Positions 11,530 through 21,500 of a stretch of 64,000 bases of DNA are shown here, piece after piece; within the stretch, counting starts at the first letter, position 1; every line of letters begins with the position of its first letter. The stretch spans positions 9,693,252-9,757,251 of the forward strand of contig NW_024041262.1 in assembly GCF_014851395.1 (NCBI RefSeq). Direction: 5' to 3'. A program made the translations under genes and the position numbers. The DNA is from Micropterus salmoides (lineage: Eukaryota > Chordata > Actinopteri > Centrarchiformes > Centrarchidae). The notes under the pieces are model-generated. The model saw only the letters and a program-made list of their open reading frames with translations. It did no database searches and was not told the DNA's origin.

Positions 11530-12152
11530 CCATTGCGGAGCGGGAGGGCGGGTTGGGCGCTATATTTGTGACACGTGTCAAACATGGAGGACTTAGAACC
11601 AGTGGTGGACGGTGAAGGGGGTGACGGTGAAGGGGGTTTAGGGTAGAGAAAATAGGAGTAGAGCAAGGGAAGGTGCAGGGAGTAAATTTGGTCCCAGCTC
11701 TAACCAGGTCTTCCATGTGATCAGTGAAGTCCAACAGGGGGGAGAGGGGAGAAAGGGAGTCTGAAGATTAGGGTGACCTAGATGGGGATTGAGGGGGTAA
11801 AGATGGTGAATCCTCACTGTTGGTCTTCAGTGAGGGAGGTGGAGGCTCTTCCTCTTGGCTCAGATGTCTCCCGTGATCAGAGATCTCTGATCGGCTGAGG
11901 TGGCTCTCCTTTAAGGTTTCTGGCATGTTGTGTTATGTCTTCTTCTTTGTGTCTTTGCTTTAGAAAATCAACTGACAGCAGACCAGCATCTCTAATGTGA
12001 ACATGAAGGAATTTGGTCAGGTTCATCACGGTTTGTTCAGATTCATTGTAAAGATCAGTCACAAGTATGTTTTTTGGATCCAGCCGCACACTGGCAGCTG
12101 GGAGTTGATATTGAAAACATCTAGAGTTCCCTGATCACATCATTCAAACAAC

Positions 12153-12511
12153 ACTCTGCCCAGACATGATCCTCTTCTCAGACTCCACCACCATGGATGA
12201 CCATGTGGGGGCTGACAGTGCCCCAGGAAGAACACATGGGTGAGGCTCACAAGAGGAAACTGCAGAAGCCGAGGCTGGCAGGCTCTCTGTGAGACAAATG
12301 TAGTGGGCTGCCAGGGGCCAGCCGGGCTCTCACTCAGCAAAGCTCTGACTGTGTTTGGAATCACCGGGGCAGTACAGAGGGGGTTACTGAAACCGCAAAG
12401 AAAGCCATCGGATGGCTTTGGACAAAGAGGGCAGGCCTGTGGCATGTTGCTGCTGGGATGCGAGCCGGGACTTGATTAAGCCCCGGCAGAGTCACCTGGT
12501 TAACAGCATCT
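12153..12511 (+). mobile_element. Non-LTR retrotransposon C-terminal remnant (unit 3)
   Basis: Duplicate of the LINE remnant at 6692-7050 in the shortened unit. Confidence 0.6.
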
Positions 12512-12513
12512 GA

Positions 12514-12607
12514 GCTCCAGTGGCGCAATCGGTCAGCGCGCGGTACTTATAAGACAGTCACCTGCAGAGTGATGCCGAGGTTGTGAGTTCGAGCCTCACC
12601 TGGAGCA
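12514..12607 (+). tRNA. tRNA-Ile(UAU), copy 6
   Basis: Perfect acceptor stem and TAT anticodon. The intron at 12552-12571 differs by one base (GTCACC in place of GTAACC). Pol III terminator follows. Confidence 0.92.
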
Positions 12608-12726
12608 GGGAGCTTTTACCTGCAGCAGGTGAGGTGAAACGACAGCACAGGCAATATAACTCAACTTCAAGTAGAAGATTGGGATTGATTAAGCCCTGGC
12701 AGAGTCACCTGGTTAACAGCATCTGA

Positions 12727-12820
12727 GCTACTGTGGCGCAATCGGTCAGCGCGTGGTACTTATAAGACTGTAACCTGCAGAGTGATGCCGAGGTTGTGAG
12801 TTCGAGCCTCACCTGGAGCA
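12727..12820 (+). tRNA. tRNA-Ile(UAU)-like, copy 7, two acceptor mismatches
   Basis: GCTACTG acceptor (A4:G69, U6:U67). Position 27 is U in place of C, giving a U:G pair at the base of the anticodon stem. Intron 12765-12784. Confidence 0.7.
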
Positions 12821-12955
12821 GGAAACTTTTACCTGCAGCAGGTGAGGTGAAATGACAGCACATGCCATCATGTTTTTTGGATCCAGCCGCACACTGGCAG
12901 CTGGGAGTTGATATTGAAAACATCTAGAGTTCCCTGATCACATCATTCAAACAAC

Positions 12956-13314
12956 ACTCTGCCCAGACATGATCCTCTTCTCAGACTCCACCACCATGGA
13001 TGACCATGTGGGGGCTGACAGTGCCCCAGGAAGAACACATGGGTGAGGCTCACAAGAGGAAACTGCAGAAGCCGAGGCTGGCAGGCTCTCTGTGAGACAA
13101 ATGTAGTGGGCTGCCAGGGGCCAGCCGGGCTCTCACTCAGCAAAGCTCTGACTGTGTTTGGAATCACCGGGGCAGTACAGAGGGGGTTACTGAAACCGCA
13201 AAGAAAGCCATCGGATGGCTTTGGACAAAGAGGGCAGGCCTGTGGCATGTTGCTGCTGGGATGCGAGCCGGGACTTGATTAAGCCCCGGCAGAGTCACCT
13301 GGTTAACAGCATCT
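12956..13314 (+). mobile_element. Non-LTR retrotransposon C-terminal remnant (unit 4)
   Basis: Duplicate of the LINE remnant at 6692-7050. Confidence 0.6.
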
Positions 13315-13316
13315 GA

Positions 13317-13410
13317 GCTCCAGTGGCGCAATCGGTCAGCGCGCGGTACTTATAAGACAGTCACCTGCAGAGTGATGCCGAGGTTGTGAGTTCGAGCCTC
13401 ACCTGGAGCA
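13317..13410 (+). tRNA. tRNA-Ile(UAU), copy 8
   Basis: Perfect acceptor stem. Same GTCACC intron variant as copy 6 (intron 13355-13374), showing that the neighbouring units 3 and 4 share recent ancestry. Confidence 0.92.
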
Positions 13411-13529
13411 GGGAGCTTTTACCTGCAGCAGGTGAGGTGAAACGACAGCACAGGCAATATAATTCAACTTCAAGTAGAAGATTGGGATTGATTAAGCCCT
13501 GGCAGAGTCACCTGGTTAACAGCATCTGA

Positions 13530-13623
13530 GCTACTGTGGCGCAATCGGTCAGCGCGTGGTACTTATAAGACTGTAACCTGCAGAGTGATGCCGAGGTTGT
13601 GAGTTCGAGCCTCACCTGGAGCA
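13530..13623 (+). tRNA. tRNA-Ile(UAU)-like, copy 9, two acceptor mismatches
   Basis: As copy 7: GCTACTG acceptor and U27. Intron 13568-13587. Confidence 0.7.
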
Positions 13624-14156
13624 GGAAACTTTTACCTGCAGCAGGTGAGGTGAAATGACAGCACATGCCATCTAATGATCACTCAGACATATCTGTCAGT
13701 CTATAAAAATACATTCTCCATATTGACATAAGCCTCCATGTGTTTCCTTAAAAAAACAGACAGCATCTCTCATGTAAACATGACGGAATTTGCAAATAAC
13801 TTGTGGTGCATTTGTTTCCTTCACAAAAATGAGAAGTGTTTATGTGTGTGTCACATGTAATGTATTAAAAGAACACGTCTAAAACAACTCTTGGAGCTCC
13901 AAGCCCTCATCCTCCTTCATGAACTCCTCGTCTCTTTTGACTTAATTTTAAGAAGCACTGATAAATGTCAGCTTCACAATGAATTCATTTCATCTCTCCA
14001 TAACTGAGACAGAAGCCATGCACACCTGCTGTTTACATTTTTAAATGCGATGGGCTTCATGTGGTTACTTTGTGTTTCAGAAGTACTAACCATGGTGATT
14101 GACAAAACTGAAAACAGTGTGTGAGGTGAGTCAAGATTTTGAGGCTGCATTCAACG

Positions 14157-14250
14157 GCTCCAGTGGTGTATTCGGTCAGCGTGTGGTATTTGTAAGACAG
14201 TAACCTGCAGAGTGATGCTGAGATTGTGAGTTCAAGCTTCACCTGGAGCA
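14157..14250 (+). pseudogene. Diverged tRNA-Ile copy with anticodon UGU (unit 4)
   Basis: Matches the 10730 copy. Keeps the intact acceptor stem and the TGT anticodon position. Confidence 0.65.
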
Positions 14251-14266
14251 ATGAGCTTTTAACTGC

Positions 14267-14948
14267 TCCAAAAGCAGGATTTTGAAATCAAGTCTTTGAC
14301 ATACAGGAAGCCAGTGTAAAGACCTCAGAACTGGAGTGATGTGATCCACTTTTTTGGTCTTAGTGAGGACTCGAGCAGCTGCGGTCTGAATCAGCTGTAG
14401 CTGTCTGATGGATTTCTTATGGAGCCGTGTAAAGACACCGTTACAGTAGTCGAGTCGACTGAAGATAATTGCATGGATAAGTTTTTCCAGGTCTTGCTGA
14501 GACATAAGTCCTTTAATCCTTGATATATTCTTCAGGTGATAGCAGGCTGACTTTGTAATTGTCTTAATGTGGCTCCTCAAATTCAGGTCTGAGATTTCTT
14601 GCTTGATTCGTGGTTCTTAACATTATAGATGGAAGCTGAGCACTGACTTTCAATCGTTCCTCCCTGGCTCCAAAAACAATAACTTCAGTTTTATCTTTGT
14701 TTAATTGAAGAAAATTCTGGCACATCCAACCGTTGACCTGTTCAATACAGTTAATCAGCGCTTCTATGGTCCCTTATGTATATCTGTGTGTCATCTGCAT
14801 AATTATGGTAACATATTTTGTTGTTTTTCATAATCTGAGCCAGTGGAAGCATGTAAATGTTAAAACAAAAGAGGCCCCAGAATGGAGCCTTGGGGAACTC
14901 CACATGTCATTTTTATTAGCTCAGATGTGTGATTACCTATACTTTTCA
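14267..14948 (-). mobile_element. L2-like LINE reverse transcriptase fragment (unit 4)
   Basis: Duplicate of the 8216-8905 fragment, with a further 8-bp deletion near 14768 that breaks the frame just beyond the YADD box. Confidence 0.8.
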
Positions 14949-15571
14949 CCATTGCGGAGCGGGAGGGCGGGTTGGGCGCTATATTTGTGACACGTGTCAA
15001 ACATGGAGGACTTAGAACCAGTGGTGGACGGTGAAGGGGGTGACGGTGAAGGGGGTTTAGGGTAGAGAAAATAGGAGTAGAGCAAAGGAAGGTGCAGGGA
15101 GTAAATTTGGTCCCAGCTCTAACCAGGTCTTCCATGTGATCAGTGAAGTCCAACAGGGGGGAGAGGGGAGAAAGGGTGTCTGAAGATAAGGGTGACCTAG
15201 ATGGGGATTGAGGGGGTAAAGATGGTGAATCCTCACTGTTGGTCTTCAGTGAGGGAGGTGGAGGCTCTTCCTCTTGGCTCAGATGTCTCCCGTGATCAGA
15301 GATCTCTGATCGGCTGAGGTGGCTCTCCTTTAAGGTTTCTGGCATGTTGTGTTATGTCTTCTTCTTTGTGTCTTTGCTTTAGAAAATCAACTGACAGCAG
15401 ACCAGCATCTCTAATGTGAACATGAAGGAATTTGGTCAGGTTCATCACGGTTTGTTCAGATTCATTGTAAAGATCAGTCACAAGTATGTTTTTTGGATCC
15501 AGCCGCACACTGGCAGCTGGGAGTTGATATTGAAAACATCTAGAGTTCCCTGATCACATCATTCAAACAAC

Positions 15572-15930
15572 ACTCTGCCCAGACATGATCCTCTTTTCAG
15601 ACTCCACCACCATGGATGACCATGTGGGGGTTGACAGTGCCCCAGGAAGAACACATGGGTGAGGCTCACAAGAGGAAACTGCAGAAGCCGAGGCTGGCAG
15701 GCTCTCTGTGAGACAAATGTAGTGGGCTGCCAGGGGCCAGCCGGGCTCTCACTCAGCAAAGCTCTGACTGTGTTTGGAATCACCGGGGCAGTACAGAGGG
15801 GGTTACTGAAACCGCAAAGAAAGCCATCGGATGGCTTTGGACAAAGAGGGCAGGCCTGTGGCATGTTGCTGCTGGGATGCGAGCCGGGACTTGATTAAGC
15901 CCCGGCAGAGTCACCTGGTTAACAGCATCT
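15572..15930 (+). mobile_element. Non-LTR retrotransposon C-terminal remnant (unit 5)
   Basis: Duplicate of the LINE remnant at 6692-7050, with two or three private substitutions. Confidence 0.6.
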
Positions 15931-15932
15931 GA

Positions 15933-16026
15933 GCTCCAGTGGCGCAATCGGTCAGCGCGTGGTACTTATAAGACAGTAACTTGCGGAGTGATGCCGAGGT
16001 TGTGAGTTCAAGCCTCACCTGGAGCA
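15933..16026 (+). tRNA. tRNA-Ile(UAU), copy 10
   Basis: Perfect acceptor stem and TAT anticodon, with U27:G43 and a TTCAAGCC B box (still consensus). The intron at 15971-15990 reads AACTTGCGGAGTG at its 3' part, more diverged than in the other copies. TTTT follows in GAGCTTTTAGC. Confidence 0.88.
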
Positions 16027-16767
16027 GCGAGCTTTTAGCTGCTGCAAAAATGCAGTGCAATGATCTCAATTATCACTCAGAATTATTTGTCTGTAATGAT
16101 CCAGTCTGTTCTGACAATTGAGAATTGTGTGTTTTCTTTAAAAAATAATTCTCTAATGTGAACAAGAAGGAATTTAGTTAAATCAGATTCAAGAGTTTTT
16201 TCAGTCCAGCTTCATTCTCACTGAAAATATCAGTCACCTTAAATGCACAGATGTTTATTCTTGCTTTACCTTAATGTTCAGTGCAACGTTTCCAAACATT
16301 CAACATGAAAAGTCATGTTCAAGCAAACCCATTGTAGTATATTTGTTTCTTTTGCAAAAATAATTAGTGTACATGTGTGTTACAGGTGTATGCAATAAAA
16401 AAACACCTCTAAAACAACTGTTGGAGCTCTAAACGCTTGTACTCTTTCATGGGCCCCTGGTGGCCCTTGACTCAACTTTATGAATCACTGATAAATGTCA
16501 GCTTCACAATAAATTAATGTCATCCCTCCATAACTAAGAGAGAAGCCATGCACACCTGCCTGTTTTTATTTTTAAATGCAATGGGCTTTGGAGTGACATA
16601 GGTATCAGTAAAGGATGTGGTTACTTTGTCTTTCAGTAGTACCAACCATGGTGATCGATTAAAGCTCTAAAGATCTCCAACAACCATAAAGACTGTCGTT
16701 ACAACAGCCAGGAGCACTAACCAACCAAACAGTATCGATGATCTTGACAATGATCCCACAGAGGTTA

Positions 16768-16890
16768 AATAGCTGGGTTTCCCTATCAGCAAGAACTGAA
16801 GAAGTCTCTTGGATGAGCGACTAAACATCTTCAAGTATTTTTAACCAAGTCTGGCTATCCTTGATTTTAACCTTCCTTGGATAACCATGA
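16768..16890. repeat. Short dispersed repeat related to the 51.7 kb hairpin
   Basis: Contains AACTGAAGAAGTC, CTTGGATGAG, and AACCAAGTCTGG, then ATTTTAACCTTCCTTGGATAACCATGA. This is a diverged copy of the same family that forms the perfect hairpin at 51735-51899. Here it is in single orientation. Confidence 0.6.
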
Positions 16891-16904
16891 AGCACTGTTT
16901 CCTT

Positions 16905-17555
16905 TCATTTTAGACTGTCAACAGTGCGTGTGTCAATCAAAATAGTGATGTTGCGCTTACGAGCTCCAGTGACGCAATTGGTCAGCGCGCAGTACTTAAA
17001 AGACAGTAACCTGTAGAGGTTGTGAGTTTGAGCCTTACCTGGAGCAGAGAGTTTTTAACTGCAGCCAATCTAATTATCTAAATGATGACTCAGACAAATC
17101 TGTCTGTAATAATCCTGTTTGTTCTGTACTCAAATTGTAGTGCGTTTGGTTCTATCACAAAACTGTGTACATGTGTCATTTATAATGTATTAAAAGAAAA
17201 CAACAAAATGAGTATAATAGCTTAATAATGTTATAATCACCTTAAAGTAGTGGTTTGACAATGCTTTATATCATTTTACATTGAGACAAAAAGCATGACT
17301 GTGCATTTTTCTTAAACTCCACAGCAAGAGGACGTCAGGGCCCCTCATTATGCTGAGTCAGCCCTCATCACTGCACTGGGTAACAACTAGCAGCAAGACG
17401 TTAAAACAAAGTCAATTAAAAATATTTTTATAAATGTAACACTGCATTTGTTGTGGATGTGTCCCAGACGGTGCATGTTCTCAAACAGTCTATTAAAGTT
17501 TAAAAGTGAATAACTCAAGAGACCAACTTGTTGTATCCTTGTGACTGGTGTAAAC
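16905..17555. repeat. Right copy of the duplicated flank of the tRNA array
   Basis: Paralogous to 5190-6040, in the same orientation, with a damaged tRNA near its start. The pair brackets the whole array. Confidence 0.7.
16963..17046 (+). pseudogene. Deleted tRNA-Ile relic at the right edge of the array
   Basis: 84 nt. The acceptor stem is intact but the 3' half of the anticodon stem (GTGATGCCG) is missing and the anticodon position reads TAA. The B box is changed to GTTTGAGCCTT. Not functional. Confidence 0.75.
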
Positions 17556-18561
17556 ATTATGTAATCATTGTAAACATTACTGAGTGTGTTCATCTGTGTA
17601 TTTAACAAAAACTCATTATTTCAGCTGAGATTGATATTAGTAGCCTACCTAAATACCTAATATTGTAGGCCACTTCTCACACAAATGTCTCTAAAAACTC
17701 CATATGTTTTTTATTCATTTGGTGGGTCACCATCAACATTTGATATAGACAAATGTTGTTGAATTGTTGATCAAAAAACAGACACTTGTTGCTTGTTCTT
17801 TACCTGGAAATGATTAACATCCCTGCCTGATCTCTGACTCTTCTGCATGATGGTGTAAGTTCAAATGCATTAATTAAAGACACATACTGTGTTACAACAA
17901 AGGTAAAAGTATTCTGGGTAATACAGCTTGGTGGTCGCCTCAATGCAGGCGGGCCCCATGGCCACTGCTCCTTGATTAGCAGCTTATGGAACTGCAGATA
18001 GTAGCACCCATCTAAGTATCTGCTGCAATGAAGCCTGTAGCTCACATTTAATCATTTTCTTCCTTCTCATGGTGTGGACTAAGACATTTTAAAGAAATGC
18101 AAAGACGTTTTTAAGAGTTAATAATGCACTTTACATAATTAAATGTCTTTACACAGTAATAAACCCTCGTGCAGGTACGGAACTTAGGTCAGCATCGGAA
18201 CACCCCACACCAGCTGCTCGCTGAGGCCAGCCACATTAATGTTATGATAGAAATATCCAGTGTGACGCACGTACAGCAGCAGATAGCGAGGTGGCGCAGA
18301 GCCCCCACCCTGCTCTGGCTGTGGTCCGATAACGCAGAAGGAGGAAACATCACGGCGGCTGAGACCTTTACATCACACCTCGTTTTCTTCACACAGAAAG
18401 GAATTATTTCTTAATCTCTTTTACTCACCGTCCGTTTCTGCGTTCAAAATGGTTGATTAACACCATTTACGCACACGTTTGTCGCCTGAACTTATCTGTG
18501 ACTTCTGTCACAGTCACCACACACTCTGGATACTGACCTACAGTGAATTAAATAGACTGCA
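17556..18561. other. Spacer between tRNA array and first globin gene
   Basis: No exon seen. The last 400 bases (about 18170-18560) are more GC-rich and contain an AGATAG (GATA-type) motif near 18282, so promoter or enhancer elements of the following globin gene could lie here. I cannot place a clear TATA box. Confidence 0.35.
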
Positions 18562-21500
18562 ATGATCTCAGAGAGGGAGAAAGCGCTCATTGCAGAAATA
18601 TGGGGAAGGCTGACCGTCGTGGCAGAAGATATTGGGTCAGATGCGCTTCTTAGGTAGGTTCATACAAGTCCAAAATACAAACTGTCTGTATATTTGAAAT
18701 AAACAACCATCGAGAGAGTGTGTCTGTCATTAAAAATTAAGCAGATATTAAGTTGATAAATTGTATAAATGAACAGTTGTGGATGTAACCCACTTCTCTT
18801 TCACAGAAGCATCATGCTTAAGAACGTCTGGTGTGTTTATGTTAAGACTTCCAAAGAGATTTTCACCTTAGCTCCAAAACACTTTATTAATGACTTAATC
18901 AACATGTGTTCTCAATAACGGTATTAGTTAATGTTAGTTAAAGTTAATGCCATTTATAAATGTAGACTTGGTGGCTAAAACATTGATAAATGAAAGATGC
19001 ACCATGGAGAGCAGTAAATTAAAATGCCAGTGCATTACTGAGAATTAACATTAAATCATTATCTGTAATGGGTTCTGGGTGCTGGCGGTGATTCAAGACC
19101 AGTGTAGTGAAATGTTCAAGTCGTCACATATGGACGCATGGTCAAAACCCATCAGCTCAGTTTGTAACGCACTGGGGATCCCTATAGCGTCATAGGTCAA
19201 AGCAGTGGGGGATCCCTGTAGCGTCAGGTTTTGACGGTAAAGGCAGGTTTACGATATTTAGACTGAGTAAGCAGGTGGTTGGGGTAGATGGAGGGCCCAG
19301 TGCTTGAAGTAGAAAAAAATAGGAGCCAGTAGGGGCGTCACTTTTTGTTGTAAAGTGGTAAAGTGGTATAAAGGCTCAGATTAGGGGTGTGATGACGCAC
19401 TGTCACGAGAACAAGATGAAAATATATTTTAACCGTATTTTGAATAAATATTCAATACTGAAATATGGCCTGTCAGTGGGAGGTCTGGGGGTCCTCCCTT
19501 AAAAGACTTTGAGCATTAAACACTTAATTTGTGCACCAATTTATGGTAGAAATGCCTTTATTTATATGAAGGGAAACAAAATTAAGGTGGCAGGTGACAA
19601 TTCAAAATATAATGGAATATAATGCTGTTATCAGCAGCTTGTATTTTTAGCTTAAGTTACTTTTTTGGACAATGCACATTTGTTTCTTCTATGTTTCAAT
19701 TGCACTGCATGTTTTCTTATTGTGCATTGTTTCATTTGTTATTGAACATTTCTTGTTGCAAGGTGTTTTTAGAACATTTTTAACAAAAACTTTCAAAAAG
19801 TGATGGAGACATTCTGATTCTGACATGTCCCCAGCGTCCCCAGTGTTACTTAAATGTCACCTAGCCTAACTGTCAATATTTTTAAATGTCCCGCCCCATC
19901 CAGGCTTTGATTGGTCGGTTCAAGAAAACTGACATTACAAGCTACTTTCTACACACTTGCTTCAGAGCCTGGGCAGATTGAGAGGCACCCGAGCTTCTCT
20001 TCTCCCTTGTCTCTCTCAGGCGACAGAGATTAGCAGGCAGGTGTGAACGGGAACAGGTGAGCGTCACGTAGCACCCAGAGAACCTGATATGGAGAGGGCA
20101 GAGGAACCCATTATATAAAAAATACTGTGATAATGAACACTATTGACTCTGGAGGCCAACTGTGACATATTATTCAAAAACAAATCTATATTTTTCCAGA
20201 ATTGGTTTAACAATAATATTCTTTTTGTAAAACAGTTATTCAACTCAGAAGGTTTTCTAATGAACTATTCTGAATTCTTGTCTTGCTGTAATATCCCTGT
20301 CACTCCGAAAGAGTTTGCTGTTGTAATGGACGCCATTCCCAAAGGTGTGATGCTATTTAAGGGTAACACTGACCCGCTTCTTTCTAGTTGTATGTTGTCG
20401 TTAAATTACACTATGATCGGAAAAATATGTTTTTATCCAGCCGTTCAAGACGGAACAGAAGGATTAGGTCTCTTTTTCAGAAAGACATTGTCAACATCCC
20501 ATATGTAGTCCATTACTGGGAAAGATTTGTTTCAAATATCAAGTGGAAAAGGGGTTGGACCATACCCTCAAAATAAACCTCGAGACGCCGGTTTCAAACT
20601 TCGCCATCGATGCTACCCAACAAAACATTATTTGCAAAGACTTAGAAATGACATTGACATTAACTGCTCTTTCTGTGGACTTTATTGTGAAATAACCATA
20701 CTTTGCACAATATATCAGCTGTAACATTTCTGCCCATTTTTTTCTGCTGTACAAAGATGTGCTGTTTGATTTTTATGATGTCTGCATTTTAAAACAAAAA
20801 CAATATTATCTCATAAATCTCTTCATTGTTTTATCAAAATTACACATTCACAAAAGTAAATTTTGTAACCGCAATCCTTTATTTAAAGTATTTATGAGTT
20901 AATTGCAACAATACATTCAGCACTCTTCAAACCCCAAAGCCTTAAAGACTCTCGATGTATGTAAACTTCTTAATTACCTGAACTGCTGATTATATTCTTT
21001 ATTTTTATTTTATTTATGTTAACCCCTGGTCTTTGCTTGCACTTTATACTTGCATTTGAGTTGCAATAAAGAACTTATAAAAAATAAAAATGGAGAGGGC
21101 AGAGGAGAGCTTCCCAGTACACCAAAGAGTAAAATGTCGAAGTGCTGGTGGGTAGGCCTACCGGCCAACTTCAAGCACTGGGAGGGCCAGAATCGGGAGA
21201 GCGGTGTTCGTATAGCCTATAGTTTACGCCCAATTTTTCAGTTTTTATTTGTTAAAAAGGTTTGAAATATCCAATAAATTTCGTTCCACTTCATAATTGT
21301 GTCCCACTTGTTGTTGATTCTTCACAAAAAATTACAGTTTTATGTCTTTATGTTTGAAGCCTGAAATGTGACAAAAGGTCGAAGTTCAAGGGGGCCGAAT
21401 ACTTTCGCAAGGCACTGTAGATGTTGTTTAGACACTAGACAGACACTTTAGCCAACTAGCAACTTCTCTATCAGAAAGTCTGAGGTAAATTTCTGAGGTT

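Larger units (their letters stand above)
9463..12086 (+). repeat. Tandem array unit 2 (2624 bp)
   Basis: Same order as unit 1 but with two tRNA copies (9890, 10103). Nearly identical to units 1 and 4 over its length, including the LINE fragments, so the LINE pieces were carried along by duplication and did not insert repeatedly. Confidence 0.9.
12087..12889 (+). repeat. Tandem array unit 3, internally deleted (803 bp)
   Basis: It keeps the LINE tail and two tRNA copies (12514, 12727). At about 12869 it then jumps from the post-tRNA spacer straight to the end-of-unit sequence ATGTTTTTTGGATCC. About 1.8 kb is missing, including the diverged tRNA and the L2-like fragment. The bases AT are shared at the junction. 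Confidence 0.9.
12890..15505 (+). repeat. Tandem array unit 4 (2616 bp)
   Basis: Full unit with two tRNA copies (13317, 13530). It differs from unit 2 mainly by an 8-bp deletion near 14768 inside the L2-like fragment plus scattered single-base changes. Confidence 0.9.
15506..16650 (+). repeat. Tandem array unit 5, last and partial
   Basis: LINE tail plus one tRNA copy (15933), then a spacer that is recognisably the same as the post-tRNA spacer of the other units (TCTAATGTGAACA, ATGTCAGCTTCACAAT, AGAGAAGCCATGCACACCTGC) but clearly more diverged. The array's high identity therefore ends at about 16030. Confidence 0.75.

Noticed and set aside
9253..15508. Recurring 70-codon minus-strand frame beginning MRLDPKN.
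   Set aside because: The same DNA, diverged, lies in the ordinary tRNA spacer at 5400-5500 with frames broken, so it is non-coding flank.
6679..15898. Repeated 79- and 101-codon frames that recur in every array unit and look like a conserved gene family.
   Set aside because: They are copies of one dead LINE tail read on either strand. Their identity reflects recent DNA duplication, not protein conservation.
6626..16026. Regularly spaced near-identical repeats resembling a CRISPR array.
   Set aside because: The genome is vertebrate and the repeats fold as tRNA-Ile genes with introns and Pol III terminators.
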